A DNA stretch of 64,000 bases, taken from assembly GCF_000428985.1 (NCBI RefSeq), contig NZ_AUAZ01000020.1, positions 1 through 64,000 of the forward strand. Direction: 5' to 3'. Of the stretch, positions 36,969 through 46,782 are shown piece by piece. The translations under genes were made by a program, and so were the position numbers. The notes under the pieces are model-generated. The model ran no database searches. It had not been told where the DNA came from and was given only the letters and a program-made list of their open reading frames with translations. This stretch comes from Marinobacterium litorale DSM 23545. Its GTDB lineage: Bacteria; Pseudomonadota; Gammaproteobacteria; Pseudomonadales; Balneatricaceae. Positions within the stretch are counted from its first letter, which is position 1; each line of letters opens with the position of its first letter.

Positions 36969-38243
36969 ATGGATATGAAAACTCAAAGGATACCGCAGAA
37001 TGGGCTCCTCACCGTAGACCGCGACCGCCTGTGGAATAGCCTGATGGAGCAGGGAAAAATCGGCGAAACCGACAAGGGCGGACTCAATCGTCAGGCGCTG
37101 ACCGACCTGGATCGACAGGTGCGGGAGCTGTTTATGAAGTGGGGCAAGGAGGCGGGTTGCGAGGTTTCCATCGACCAGATCGGTAACATCTTTGTCCGTC
37201 GCCCGGGTGTGGATAACTCGCTGCCGCCGGTGATGACCGGTAGCCATATCGATACCCAGCCCACCGGTGGCAAGTTTGATGGTTGCTTCGGCGTGATGGC
37301 GGGCCTGGAGTCGATCCGGCGGATGAACGATCTCGGTATCAAAACCCGGGCACCGGTCGAGGTCGTAGCCTGGACTAACGAAGAGGGCTGTCGTTTCCCA
37401 CCCTGCATGATGGGCTCAGGGGTGTTCACCGGTGAATTCGAGCTGGAATCTACCCTGGCTATTTGTGATGCCGGCGGCATCTCCGTGGGTGAAGCGCTGA
37501 CCAAGATCGGTTTCGCTGGTGAGAAGCCCGTCCCGGGCCATCAGGTCGGTGCGTATTTTGAAGCCCATATCGAACAGGGGCCTGTGCTGGAGGATGCCGA
37601 GAAAACCATCGGAGTGGTGATCGGTGCCCTTGGCCAGAAGTGGTTCGATCTCAGCATCCAGGGGGTTGAATCCCATGCAGGGCCCACACCGATGTCACTA
37701 CGCCACGATGCGGGCCTCGTTGCGGCTGAGCTGATCACCTTTGTGAATCGCACAGCGCTGGAATATGCACCTCACGGACGCGGTACCGTAGGCTGTCTGG
37801 ACCTGTTCCCCGGTTCGCGCAATGTAATTCCCGGCCAGGTCAATATGACCGTCGATTTCCGACACCTTGAAGCGGATGCACTGGATGCCATGGTGACCGG
37901 GCTGAAAGTGAAAATCGCCGAGCTTGAGGAGTTGCATGGCGTACAGATCAGTCTTGCACCCACAGCCGATTTTGCGCCGCTCTACTTCGCGGACAAGTGC
38001 GTTTCCTACGTACGTGACGCGGCTGAAGCGCTGGGCTTCGGGCATATGGATATCGTCAGTGGCGCCGGCCATGACGCCATCTTTCTGGCAGAAAAAGCCC
38101 CTGCCGGGATGATTTTCGTGCCCTGTGAGGGCGGTATCAGCCATAACGAAATGGAGCGAGCAGACGCTGATGATCTGGCGGCCGGTGCCTCGGTGCTGCT
38201 GAACGCGCTGATCAACGCAGCCGGAATTGAGGAGGCCAAATGA
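36969..38243 (+). CDS. M20-family N-carbamoyl-amino-acid/allantoate hydrolase
   Basis: A dinuclear-metal amidohydrolase of the hydantoinase/carbamoylase branch of peptidase family M20: 424 residues, cytoplasmic. Metal ligands are seen in GSHIDTQPTGGKFDG and NEEGCRF, and the dimer-interface region HIEQGPVLEDAEKTIGVV is typical. Close families are N-carbamoyl-L-amino-acid hydrolase, beta-ureidopropionase and allantoate amidohydrolase; I cannot separate them by eye. It follows the transporter by 21 bases and overlaps the amidase gene by 4, so uptake and cleavage of a ureido compound is the simplest reading. Confidence 0.88.
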   Translation: MDMKTQRIPQNGLLTVDRDRLWNSLMEQGKIGETDKGGLNRQALTDLDRQVRELFMKWGKEAGCEVSIDQIGNIFVRRPGVDNSLPPVMTGSHIDTQPTGGKFDGCFGVMAGLESIRRMNDLGIKTRAPVEVVAWTNEEGCRFPPCMMGSGVFTGEFELESTLAICDAGGISVGEALTKIGFAGEKPVPGHQVGAYFEAHIEQGPVLEDAEKTIGVVIGALGQKWFDLSIQGVESHAGPTPMSLRHDAGLVAAELITFVNRTALEYAPHGRGTVGCLDLFPGSRNVIPGQVNMTVDFRHLEADALDAMVTGLKVKIAELEELHGVQISLAPTADFAPLYFADKCVSYVRDAAEALGFGHMDIVSGAGHDAIFLAEKAPAGMIFVPCEGGISHNEMERADADDLAAGASVLLNALINAAGIEEAK

Positions 38244-39658
38244 CCAGCAACGGATACGAAGAGATCGCCGATCTGACTGCCATGGAGCTGGGACGTCTCT
38301 ATCGTCAGGGCGAACTCTCACCAGTGGACGCCACCCGCGCCGCGCTGGCGCGGATCGAAGCGTGCAACGGTGCGGTTAATGCGTACTGTTACGTGGCAGA
38401 GGACGCCGCGCTGGAAAGTGCCAAAGCCTCGGAGCAGCGCTGGCTCAAGGGTGAAGCGCTCGGTCCCATCGATGGTGTCCCCGCGTCGATCAAGGATCTA
38501 ACCAAAGTGGCCGGTATGCCGATCCGTAGTGGCTCGCTGACCAGCTCTGATGAGCTGGCCACAGAGGATGCGCCGTTTAGTGCGAGGATGCGTGAGGCCG
38601 GCGCGGTGATCCTGGGTAAAACCACTACGCCTGAGTTTGGCTGGAAGGGCGTCACCGACAGCCGCGCCACCGGTGTGACGACCAATCCCTGGGATATCAG
38701 TAAAACCGCGGGCGGTTCCTCAGGCGGTGCGGCGGCTGCAGCGGCGCTGAACATGGGTGTGCTGCACCAGGGCAGTGATGCCGGCGGTTCTATCCGTATT
38801 CCCGGCGCTTTCTGTGGTGTGTTTGGTATTAAGCCTACCTTCGGCTATATCCCACAGTGGCCGGCCAGTGCCATGACGACGCTGTCTCACCTAGGGCCGA
38901 TGACGCGCACTGTCGACGATAGCCTGCTGATGATGGATGTAGTGGCGCAGCCGGATCACCGGGATTGGTATTCCGATCGTAAACTGGACGGTTACTGGAT
39001 CGGTATCCTTGATCGCCCGCTGGAAGGGCTGAAGGTCGCTTACAGCCCGACCCTGGGCTACGTGAATGTGGATCCGGGCGTGCGCGGCTGTGTCGACCAG
39101 GCAGTGGCTAAGCTGATTGAGCTGGGAGCCGAGGTCGAAGAGGTGGATCCCGGTTTCAGCGATCCTGTGGAGGTATTTTCTACACTCTGGTTTGCAGGGG
39201 CCGGCAAGGTGGTCAGCGGCATGACCGAGTCGCAGAGGGATCTTCTTGATCCGGGGTTTCGTGCCATTGGCGAGCAGGGCATGAAAATCGATATCGTCGA
39301 TTACATGAAAGCAGCCGATGCGCGTGCGGCGCTGGGGGTAAAAATGGGCGAGTTCCATCAGCGTTACGATCTTCTGGTGACGCCGACGCTGCCGATTACC
39401 GCGTTCGAAGCGGGCCGTGATACCGCCGTCGATACCCAGGCCTACTGGATGGACTGGACGCCCTTCTCTTATCCATTCAATCTGACGCAGCAGCCGGCAG
39501 CGACCTTGCCCTGTGGTCTGGTAGATGGCCTCCCAGTGGGGTTGCATCTGGTCGGTGACAAGGGGCGGGATGATCTGGTGTTGAACGCGTGCCGTCGTCT
39601 CGAGCGTGCCATGCCCATGCAGTGGCTGAGTCGACCTAAAGCCGGTGCCAGAGGCTGA
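38240..39658 (+). CDS. Amidase-signature-family hydrolase
   Basis: A 472-residue amidase with the Ser-cisSer-Lys machinery: the lysine in GVPASIKDLTKVAG and the serines in TAGGSSGGAAAAAALNMG. The overall form resembles aryl/alkyl amidases and GatA, but gatB and gatC are absent, so it is a catabolic amidase. Its start overlaps the M20 gene by 4 bases (ATGA), and the LysR gene follows 4 bases after its stop. It probably removes an amide from the same substrate or from the M20 product; the order of reactions is unknown. Confidence 0.92.
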   Translation: MTSNGYEEIADLTAMELGRLYRQGELSPVDATRAALARIEACNGAVNAYCYVAEDAALESAKASEQRWLKGEALGPIDGVPASIKDLTKVAGMPIRSGSLTSSDELATEDAPFSARMREAGAVILGKTTTPEFGWKGVTDSRATGVTTNPWDISKTAGGSSGGAAAAAALNMGVLHQGSDAGGSIRIPGAFCGVFGIKPTFGYIPQWPASAMTTLSHLGPMTRTVDDSLLMMDVVAQPDHRDWYSDRKLDGYWIGILDRPLEGLKVAYSPTLGYVNVDPGVRGCVDQAVAKLIELGAEVEEVDPGFSDPVEVFSTLWFAGAGKVVSGMTESQRDLLDPGFRAIGEQGMKIDIVDYMKAADARAALGVKMGEFHQRYDLLVTPTLPITAFEAGRDTAVDTQAYWMDWTPFSYPFNLTQQPAATLPCGLVDGLPVGLHLVGDKGRDDLVLNACRRLERAMPMQWLSRPKAGARG

Positions 39659-39662
39659 TCCG

Positions 39663-40583
39663 ATGAGTAAAAACCTGCTTGGGCAGATCAGCGATATCGA
39701 TCTGCGTCTGCTGAAAGTGTTCCGCACCGTGGTAGAGGCAGGTGGGTTTGCCCAGGCGGAGGTGGAACTCAACGTTAGCAGTTCGGCGATCAGTGCCAGT
39801 ATGGCGGACCTGGAAAAGCGCCTGGGGCTGAGGCTGTGTCAACGTGGTCGCGCCGGCTTCGCCCTCACCGATGAGGGCAAGCAGGCCTACCAGGCGCTGT
39901 TGCAGCTGCATACCGCGCTGGACGGCTTCCGCACTGAGATCAATTCGATCCATCAACAGCTCAAGGGCGAACTGGTCATCGGGATCACCGATAACCTGGT
40001 GACCCTGCCGCATATGTCGGTGACACGGGCGCTGGCAGCGCTGAAGGCGCAGGGACCGGCGGTCAGTATCGATATCCGTATGCTTTCACCGGGCATTGTT
40101 GAACGTGGAGTGGTTGATGGTCAGCTGCATTTGGGGGTTGTGCCTCAGGTGCAGAAAGTTTCAGGTCTGGTGTATAACCCGCTCTACAGCGAAACCTCGA
40201 ACCTTTATTGCAGCTCCGCTCACCCTCTGTTTGCACACAATGATGAGGCGATCAGCATCGAGCTGTTGTCCGAGCAGGAAGCGGTGGGGCAGAGCTTCTC
40301 GCTCTGCCCCGCTATGAAAAAGATGCTCGCGCAACTGAACGTTACGGCCAGGGCTTCTGATCGGGAGGGGATCGCCTTTATGATACTGACCGGGCTATAT
40401 ATCGGGTTTCTTCCCGATCATTACGCTGAACGCTGGGTGCAGTCGGGGCAGATGCGTGCTCTTTGCGCCGCAAAAATGAGTTATGAGATGAAGTATGCGG
40501 CGGTTACTCGCAAGGGAGTGAGGCCAAACATGGTGCTGGACACTTTCCTTCAGTCACTGGCATTGAGTCATTGTCAGAAGTGA
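39663..40583 (+). CDS. LysR-family transcriptional regulator
   Basis: A 306-residue regulator from the ATG at 39663 (GAGG upstream). The N-terminal helix-turn-helix reads DLRLLKVFRTVVEAGGFAQAEVELNVSSSAISASMADLEKRLG; the C-terminal effector domain follows from about residue 95. Unusually for LysR regulators, it is the last gene of the operon it probably controls rather than divergent from it. The cluster therefore has a regulator at each end (GntR first, LysR last), perhaps for substrate and nitrogen or carbon status respectively. Confidence 0.9.
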   Translation: MSKNLLGQISDIDLRLLKVFRTVVEAGGFAQAEVELNVSSSAISASMADLEKRLGLRLCQRGRAGFALTDEGKQAYQALLQLHTALDGFRTEINSIHQQLKGELVIGITDNLVTLPHMSVTRALAALKAQGPAVSIDIRMLSPGIVERGVVDGQLHLGVVPQVQKVSGLVYNPLYSETSNLYCSSAHPLFAHNDEAISIELLSEQEAVGQSFSLCPAMKKMLAQLNVTARASDREGIAFMILTGLYIGFLPDHYAERWVQSGQMRALCAAKMSYEMKYAAVTRKGVRPNMVLDTFLQSLALSHCQK

Positions 40584-40593
40584 GTTGTCTGCT

Positions 40594-41124
40594 CTAGCGT
40601 CTGACCGGGCGTTTTTGCAGCTTGCGTTGCAGTGTTCGGCGATGCATCCCCAGCGCCCGGGCTGTGGCAGAAATATTGCCATCATGTTCCGCCAGCACTT
40701 TCTGTATATGCTCCCACTCCAATCGATTGACCGACATGGGGTCCTGACTGATCGGCTGACTTGAGTCTACGGCTTCTTTGTCGAGTGCCGCCAGTATCTG
40801 GTCTGCATCCGCCGGTTTTGGCAGGTAGTTGGTCGCCCCCAGTTTAATCGCATCAACTGCCGTGGCAATGCTGGCATAGCCGGTTAGCACCAGCATGCGG
40901 CAGTCCGGAGCGAGTTCTTTGAGTTGTTCAATCAAAGTCAGCCCGGACGGCCCCTCCATTTTGAGATCGATGGTGGCCAGATCCGGGGGTGTGTGGCGTG
41001 CCTGGGAAAGGGCATCCTCCACATTACGTGCAACCATCACCTCATATCCACGGCGGGTCAGCGAACGCGCCAGAACGCGGGTGAAGGTAGGGTCATCGTC
41101 AACGACCAGAAATCGAGTGTTCAT
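40594..41124 (-). CDS. RegA/PrrA/RoxR-family response regulator
   Basis: A short two-domain regulator, 176 residues: receiver with phosphoacceptor D53 (DLATIDLKMEGPSGL) and a C-terminal Fis-type helix-turn-helix (HDGNISATARALGMHRRTLQRKLQKR), the nearly invariant DNA-binding domain of the RegA family. These regulators control respiratory oxidases, nitrogen and carbon fixation genes according to redox state. It is coupled to the kinase gene by an ATGA overlap. It converges on the LysR gene with 10 bases between. Confidence 0.95.
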   Translation of the reverse strand: MNTRFLVVDDDPTFTRVLARSLTRRGYEVMVARNVEDALSQARHTPPDLATIDLKMEGPSGLTLIEQLKELAPDCRMLVLTGYASIATAVDAIKLGATNYLPKPADADQILAALDKEAVDSSQPISQDPMSVNRLEWEHIQKVLAEHDGNISATARALGMHRRTLQRKLQKRPVRR

Positions 41125-42383
41125 AGCTGAGAACCGGTTGGCTGCGGTTGGGGGATCGGTAAACGAACCTCGGTAAGCGTACCACCTTCGGGGTGGTTGT
41201 AGAGTCTAACGTCGCCATGATGCTGGGCCAGCGTGGTGGCAGTCAGAAACAGTCCAATGCCCAAGCCGTTCCCCTTTGTTGTGACGAAGGGGCGGCCCAG
41301 GTCAGTGACTTCAGTGAGGGGCAATCCGGGGCCATGATCGCGAATTTTGAGCCAGACCTGCTCTGTGTCCCAGCTCAGATCAATCTCTATCGGTGCGTCT
41401 GACGCGTCCATGGCATTGTTGAGCAGGTTGGTCAGAGACTGCTGCAGCTGTGGGCTATCACTGATAGCCGGGGCTTTCCCGGCGGACACCGGAGATACAC
41501 GGTACTGCGCTTGTGGCCTGATCAGCAGCCAGCGTTCGAGGAGCTCATGTAGCGCCTCATCGGCAGGGCGGTTTACTTCTGCGCCGGCTTCCTCGGCGTT
41601 GCGTGCCATCGATTTCAGGCGGGCTGAACACGCATCGACCTGTTGGCGCAATAAGGCGATATCCTCGGCGAACTCCGGGGTTCTGGCTTCCAGAGTCATA
41701 TCATTCAGAATGACGCTCATGGTTGAAAGCGGTGTGCCCAGCTCATGTGCAGTACCGGCTGCAAATGTCGCAAGTGAGACCATCTGCTGATCGCGCAGGC
41801 GTCTTTCGCGCTCTCGGTGCAGCCGGCTTTCCTGCTGACGCATGGTTTGCTGAAGCCGAACAATAAACCAGGTGATCAATACCACGGTGAACAGAAAATT
41901 GAGCCACATCCCGGTAATGTGGATGTCAAACAGGGACGACAGGCTGTACTGGTGTCCGGTCTGAGCAGGCAGGACGGGGATGTAGTAATGCAGCAGCGAG
42001 CTGTAAAAGAGGACCACGATCAGGGCCATCAACCAGGTGAAACGCCAGGACAGGGTCGCAGCGCTGATCAGTAGAGGGATCAATAGCAGGGAAATAAATG
42101 GATTGGTGGCGCCACCCGTTTGGTAGATCAAAGCGCCGTACAGTGCTGCATCCGCCGTCAGCTGGGCAAAGAGTTCGGTTTCAGTGACCGGCCATACCGA
42201 ATGTAATCGAGCGTAGGTAAACAGGTTGACCAGTGCCATAACGCCGAGCGTCGCGGCGAGCAGCCAGACATTGATATCGGCGCGTAAGACGTAAACTGCC
42301 ATCAACAGCGCGCTGCTGAGCCCGAACAGCGTGAGCGTCCGCAGGTAGGTTAACTGGAGTAGCGCGTTGTGATATCCGGGCAT
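41121..42383 (-). CDS. RegB/PrrB/RoxS-family redox sensor kinase
   Basis: Membrane histidine kinase of 420 residues from the ATG at 42383 (a GTG at 42395 is possible). Six predicted N-terminal membrane segments include the quinone-binding motif TGGATNPF of this family; the phosphoacceptor box is AAGTAHELGTPLSTMSV, followed by the ATPase motifs (LLNNAMDA, DHGPGLP, NGLGIGLFL). The redox-active cysteine found after the H box in RegB is not evident. It signals to the partner regulator encoded next to it. Its upstream region holds nested palindromes. Confidence 0.95.
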   Translation of the reverse strand: MPGYHNALLQLTYLRTLTLFGLSSALLMAVYVLRADINVWLLAATLGVMALVNLFTYARLHSVWPVTETELFAQLTADAALYGALIYQTGGATNPFISLLLIPLLISAATLSWRFTWLMALIVVLFYSSLLHYYIPVLPAQTGHQYSLSSLFDIHITGMWLNFLFTVVLITWFIVRLQQTMRQQESRLHRERERRLRDQQMVSLATFAAGTAHELGTPLSTMSVILNDMTLEARTPEFAEDIALLRQQVDACSARLKSMARNAEEAGAEVNRPADEALHELLERWLLIRPQAQYRVSPVSAGKAPAISDSPQLQQSLTNLLNNAMDASDAPIEIDLSWDTEQVWLKIRDHGPGLPLTEVTDLGRPFVTTKGNGLGIGLFLTATTLAQHHGDVRLYNHPEGGTLTEVRLPIPQPQPTGSQL

Positions 42384-42423
42384 GAAGCAACTCACCAGAG
42401 AATAGAGCTCAGATTTTACCCTG

Positions 42424-42458
42424 TTGCGACCTGAACCTCATGAGGCGAAATGTCGCAA
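42424..42458. promoter_or_regulatory. Nested palindromes upstream of the RegB-type gene
   Basis: TTGCGAC (42424-42430) and GTCGCAA (42452-42458) are exact inverted repeats enclosing CCTCATGAGG (42436-42445). GAGGCGAAATGTCGC (42442-42456) resembles RegA/RegR-type boxes (two GCGNC-like halves, 11 of 13 defined positions). A candidate autoregulatory site for the adjacent pair, 40-75 bases from the kinase start. Confidence 0.45.
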
Positions 42459-42493
42459 TCCGTAAAGGCCGGTGCTAAGTTTTTGTAAAACAC

Positions 42494-42520
42494 TACAGAT
42501 GGTGCGGCTACAGCCGATAA
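42494..42520 (+). promoter_or_regulatory. FliA (sigma-28) promoter of the chemoreceptor gene
   Basis: TACA (42494-42497), exactly 15 bases, then GCCGATAA (42513-42520). The flagellar sigma consensus is TAAA-N15-GCCGATAA: the -10 is perfect and the -35 has one mismatch. The leader to the ATG would be about 120 bases. Confidence 0.8.
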
Positions 42521-42646
42521 AAACTGTATCCCGGAGACGTTAAAACAGTGCGTACCGTCAATAAACGTCTTTATAAAACGTTGAGTGCGCGCGCTGAGCC
42601 CTATACTGAAAATTGAAAACAATAATCTATCGCTGAGGCGTCTGGA

Positions 42647-44263
42647 ATGAATCTACGTAGTATTCGAGTAAAAAGCTCCCTACCCAGCTTGCTGCTTGCT
42701 TTAACGATTGGGCTGATTTGGGTTCTTTTTTCACGTTTATCGTCTATGCAAAATGCCGGCATTGAACACCAGGTTGATGATTTTATCCCTGCTATTTCGG
42801 CAGTTCTCAACGCCGACAGAGATCTGTACCAGGCCCGTGAGGCAGAACTGCGACTGCTCGCCAATAATGGTGATACGGAGAGTCTGGAGAGCGACCGCCA
42901 GGAAAACGCACAGCAGGTGAAAGATCGTTTTGCGACGTACAGGGATAAGATGAGCGCATACCCGGAGGTGCTTGGCCGCTTCACGGGGTTTGATAAAGCC
43001 TTTTCGGATTGGCTCAGTGCGTCCGATGCGGTTGTCGCGAGTATTGGGCAGCCGGAGTCGGCCATGCTTGCCGCGCAGCAAAGAGCCACCGACGCGTTCG
43101 GTAACCTGAGGGATATTCTGGATAAAGCGGGTGAGGCAGCCAGTAAACTCTCTGAGGAGGATCATGATCGAATCGCCAGTGAAGTCAGTACATCACAGAC
43201 GATAGGAACAGTGATTGTTGCGATTGTGTTGGTGATTGCACTGGCAACCAGTTACTGGGTACCGAAACGGTTGACGCGTCAGGTGCTGGATCTCAACGCG
43301 AGTGTTCGGGAGATCGCCGAGGGAGATGGGGATCTGACGGCGCGTATCGAGGTACGTAGTCGCGACGAACTTGGCGACTTGGCCACGGAATTTAATCTTT
43401 TCGTTGATAAACTCCAGTCCCTGATTAGTTCCATAAAAGATCAGTCCGCTGCCTTTGGGCGTTTGATACAGAGCCTGTCGGAGTCATCAGATCGCACCCG
43501 CGAAATCACAGGTGGTTTGGGCAATGCTGCACACTCCATCGTCAGCGCCGTTCATGAAATGAGCCTCGCCAATAAAGAGATGGCGACGGTCGCCAACGGC
43601 ACAGCCCAGGAAGCTGAAACATCCACGGGTCTGGTCGAGCAGGGCGAAACCGTATTGATCAGCGCAACAGGGAGTATCGAGTCACTGGCTTCTGATATGG
43701 AGCAGGCCCGGGAGCGTTCCAGCGAGCTGGAACAGGAGTCGACCGAGATTGCGTCGGTGGTGGATGTGATTGGTGATATCGCAGAGCAAACCAACCTGCT
43801 GGCGCTGAACGCTGCTATCGAGGCGGCTCGCGCGGGTGAGCAGGGACGCGGCTTTGCGGTGGTGGCGGATGAAGTGCGCGTACTGGCCACGCGTACCCAG
43901 GAGAGCACGGGTAAAATACAGGCGATGATCGAACGTCTGCAGAAAAGCGTCTCTCATTCAGTCACCGTGATCGATTCCAGCAAAGCCTCGGCCGATAAGT
44001 CTGTCGCCAGCCTGACAGAAATGAACCAGCTCTTTGATTCTCTGCGAGAGTCGTTTACCCGCGTGAGTGACCTGTCGGTGCAGACCGCCCAGGCAACCGA
44101 GGAACAAAGTGCAGTCTCGGATGAGATTGCTCAGAATCTCACCTCTCTCAATGATCAGACAGCATCGGCGGCTGAGGTGGCTGAGGCAAATGATGCCCTG
44201 GCGGCTGATATCAACCGCCTGTCACGGGAGTTGGAGCATCTTGTTGGACGGTTCAAGGTCTGA
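42647..44263 (+). CDS. Methyl-accepting chemotaxis protein
   Basis: An inner-membrane chemoreceptor, 538 residues: membrane segment near 12-30, a periplasmic helical ligand domain to about 185, a second segment ([20 protein letters not shown]), a HAMP domain ([27 protein letters not shown]) and the signalling hairpin with tip [32 protein letters not shown]. There is no C-terminal CheR/CheB pentapeptide. The ligand is unknown. Its FliA-type promoter puts it in the late flagellar regulon. Confidence 0.96.
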   Translation: MNLRSIRVKSSLPSLLLALTIGLIWVLFSRLSSMQNAGIEHQVDDFIPAISAVLNADRDLYQAREAELRLLANNGDTESLESDRQENAQQVKDRFATYRDKMSAYPEVLGRFTGFDKAFSDWLSASDAVVASIGQPESAMLAAQQRATDAFGNLRDILDKAGEAASKLSEEDHDRIASEVSTSQTIGTVIVAIVLVIALATSYWVPKRLTRQVLDLNASVREIAEGDGDLTARIEVRSRDELGDLATEFNLFVDKLQSLISSIKDQSAAFGRLIQSLSESSDRTREITGGLGNAAHSIVSAVHEMSLANKEMATVANGTAQEAETSTGLVEQGETVLISATGSIESLASDMEQARERSSELEQESTEIASVVDVIGDIAEQTNLLALNAAIEAARAGEQGRGFAVVADEVRVLATRTQESTGKIQAMIERLQKSVSHSVTVIDSSKASADKSVASLTEMNQLFDSLRESFTRVSDLSVQTAQATEEQSAVSDEIAQNLTSLNDQTASAAEVAEANDALAADINRLSRELEHLVGRFKV

Positions 44264-44313
44264 TCGATTGTCGAACGGCTTCTGATCGGCGAGAATAGCG
44301 CTTTTTCGAATCC

Positions 44314-44337
44314 TGGCCGCCGTTAGCGCGGCGGCCA
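44314..44337. other. Strong hairpin between the chemoreceptor and prfC
   Basis: TGGCCGCCG-TTAGCG-CGGCGGCCA, a perfect 9-bp GC-rich stem, 27 bases before the prfC ATG and 50 bases past the chemoreceptor stop. It may be a factor-dependent terminator for the upstream gene or a leader structure of prfC; no T tract. Confidence 0.5.
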
Positions 44338-44363
44338 TGTAAAAAGCTGGAAACTCCCTACCC

Positions 44364-45947
44364 ATGTCTCAGAACGTTCAGCACGAAGTTGCCAAACGCC
44401 GCACTTTTGCGATCATTTCGCACCCGGATGCCGGTAAGACCACGATCACCGAAAAACTGCTGCTGATCGGTCAGCTGATCCAGGTGGCCGGGACCGTGAA
44501 GGGGCGGGGTAGTGACCGCCATGCCACCTCCGACTGGATGAGCATGGAGCAGGAGCGTGGTATCTCGATCACATCATCGGTGATGCAGTTTCCCTACAAG
44601 GAGCGCATCGTCAACCTGCTGGATACCCCGGGGCACGAGGACTTTTCCGAGGATACCTACCGTACCCTGACGGCAGTGGATTCGGCGCTTATGGTGGTGG
44701 ACGGTGCCAAGGGCGTCGAGGAACGGACCATCAAGCTGATGGATGTCTGCCGTCTGCGAGATACCCCGATCTTCTCCTTCGTCAACAAACTGGACCGCGA
44801 TATTCGTGACCCCATCGAGTTGCTCGACGAAATTGAAGAGGTTCTGAAGATAGAGGCGGCGCCGATTAACTGGCCGATCGGGTCCGGCAAGCGCTTCAAG
44901 GGCGTTTACAACCTCTACACCGATACGCTGCATCTTTTTACGCCGGGAATGGGGCATACGCTGGCAGAGGAAAAGCTGATCACCGGCTTGGCGTCGGACG
45001 AAGCCAAGGCGTTGCTGGAGGATGATTACGACGAGTTCGTCGACGAAATCGAGCTGGTCCGCGGTGCCACTCATGAGTGGGATCAGGAAGCCTATCTGGC
45101 CGGTAAGCAGACACCAGTCTATTTCGGTACGGCACTGGGTAATTTCGGGGTCCGGGAGATGCTCGACGACTTCGTCGACTGGGCTCCGGCGCCCCCGGCT
45201 CGCGGTACCGAGTCCCGCGATGTTGAGTCCACCGAAGAGAAGTTTTCCGGTTTCGTGTTTAAGATCCAGGCCAATATGGATCCCAAGCACCGTGACCGCA
45301 TCGCTTTTATGCGAATCTGTTCGGGCTCCTACACCCGTGGTATGAAAATGAAGCATGTGCGCATTGGCAAGGATGTGAAGATCGCCGATGCGGTCACCTT
45401 CCTGGCCGGGGATCGTGAAAATGTGGAAACGGCTTGGTCCGGCGATATTATCGGCCTGCACAACCACGGCACGATCCAGATCGGTGATACCTTTACCGAA
45501 GGTGAGATTCTCAAGTTCACCGGTATCCCGCACTTTGCGCCGGAGATTTTCCGCCGTGTCCGTCCCACCGATCCGCTGAAGATGAAGCAGTTGCAGAAAG
45601 GCTTGCAGCAGTTGTCAGAGGAGGGCGCAGTGCAGCTGTTCCAGCCGATGAAAAATAATGATCTGGTGCTGGGTGCTGTGGGTCAGCTGCAGTTCGATGT
45701 GGTCATGTTCCGTCTCAAGGATGAGTACAAAGTAGAGTGCGTCTACGAAGGAATCAGCGTTGCTACCGCGCGATGGGTAGAATGCAAGGACAACAAAATG
45801 CTCGCTGAGTTTGAACGCAAGGGGTACGACAACCTGGCCTACGATGGCTCCGGCTTGCTGACTTACCTTGCGCCAACCCGGGTTAATCTGTCACTGACTG
45901 AAGAGCGCTGGCCCGATATCGCATTCCGGGCTACACGGGAGCATTAA
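44364..45947 (+). CDS. prfC: Peptide chain release factor 3
   Basis: A translational GTPase that recycles RF1/RF2 after termination. The 527-residue protein (E. coli 529) has G1 [16 protein letters not shown]2/G3 with [15 protein letters not shown] and [10 protein letters not shown]4 NKLDRD, and the RF3-specific domain III from about residue 390 ([32 protein letters not shown]... region). A full-length gene, apparently monocistronic or co-transcribed with tatD 37 bases downstream. Confidence 0.98.
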   Translation: MSQNVQHEVAKRRTFAIISHPDAGKTTITEKLLLIGQLIQVAGTVKGRGSDRHATSDWMSMEQERGISITSSVMQFPYKERIVNLLDTPGHEDFSEDTYRTLTAVDSALMVVDGAKGVEERTIKLMDVCRLRDTPIFSFVNKLDRDIRDPIELLDEIEEVLKIEAAPINWPIGSGKRFKGVYNLYTDTLHLFTPGMGHTLAEEKLITGLASDEAKALLEDDYDEFVDEIELVRGATHEWDQEAYLAGKQTPVYFGTALGNFGVREMLDDFVDWAPAPPARGTESRDVESTEEKFSGFVFKIQANMDPKHRDRIAFMRICSGSYTRGMKMKHVRIGKDVKIADAVTFLAGDRENVETAWSGDIIGLHNHGTIQIGDTFTEGEILKFTGIPHFAPEIFRRVRPTDPLKMKQLQKGLQQLSEEGAVQLFQPMKNNDLVLGAVGQLQFDVVMFRLKDEYKVECVYEGISVATARWVECKDNKMLAEFERKGYDNLAYDGSGLLTYLAPTRVNLSLTEERWPDIAFRATREH

Positions 45948-45984
45948 CGGGCAGCCGGTTGTGACTCTGTGCCATACTGCCGGC

Positions 45985-46782
45985 ATGTTGATCGATACGC
46001 ATTGTCATCTTGATTTTCCCACTTTCGACGGCTGGCGCGACCAGGTCATTGAGCGCGCCCGCCGTGCCGGTGTCGGTGCCATTGTGGTGCCCGGGGTCAG
46101 CGCCCGCTACTGGGCGAGGGTGCTTGAGCTCTGTGGCAGCGCGACTGATGCCGTTCATCTTTACCCGGCTCTGGGGATGCATCCCTACTTCATGCAGGAG
46201 CACAGGAGTGAACACCTCTCCCTGTTAAAGCGACAGGTGGAGAAGTACCGTGAGCGGTTGGTGGCGATTGGGGAAATTGGCCTCGACTTTCAGCTTGAAC
46301 ACTACGATGAAACGGCGCAAACCGAGCTGCTTGTGGAGCAGTTGAAAATTGCTAAGGCAGCGGAGTTGCCGGTGCTGTTGCATGTGCGCAAAGCCCACGA
46401 TCAGGTGCTCAAGCAGCTTAGGCGGCTAAACCTCCCCCGGGGCGGCATTGTTCATGCGTTTTCAGGGAGTGAGCAACAGGCTCAGGAGTATGTGAAGCTG
46501 GGGTTCAAGCTGGGGTTCGGCGGGGCTGTGACCTACGAGCGCGCCACCAAATTAAGACGTTTTGCTCAACAGTTTCCGCTGGGTTGGATCGTACTGGAGA
46601 CCGATGCGCCGGATATGCCGCTGAGTGGCTGGCGAGATCAGCCCAATGAGCCCTTCAGAGTGGCGGAAGTGGCACAGACCCTGACCGATCTGCGCCAGAT
46701 TGAGCTGAACGATTTGATCGCGCAGACGGCCGACAATGCCTGCGCACTCCTGTCGCTTACTTGCTGTAAATCGAGTCGGTAG
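45985..46782 (+). CDS. TatD-family metal-dependent deoxyribonuclease
   Basis: A TIM-barrel hydrolase of about 265 residues. I prefer the ATG at 45985 (MLIDTHCHLDFP), which starts where the family does; a GTG at 45961 would add eight residues. Metal-binding motifs: DTHCHLD, GEIGLDF, HVRKAHD, IVHAFSGS and LETDAPDMP. The exact paralogue (TatD, YcfH or YjjV) cannot be decided, though the sequence is nearest to the YjjV type in my reading. Its last 26 bases overlap the convergent lipoprotein gene. Confidence 0.92.
   Translation: MLIDTHCHLDFPTFDGWRDQVIERARRAGVGAIVVPGVSARYWARVLELCGSATDAVHLYPALGMHPYFMQEHRSEHLSLLKRQVEKYRERLVAIGEIGLDFQLEHYDETAQTELLVEQLKIAKAAELPVLLHVRKAHDQVLKQLRRLNLPRGGIVHAFSGSEQQAQEYVKLGFKLGFGGAVTYERATKLRRFAQQFPLGWIVLETDAPDMPLSGWRDQPNEPFRVAEVAQTLTDLRQIELNDLIAQTADNACALLSLTCCKSSR

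Noticed and set aside
38240-39658. Amidase gene considered as gatA
   Set aside because: No gatB or gatC beside it, and it lies in a catabolic operon; the overall sequence is that of a general amidase.
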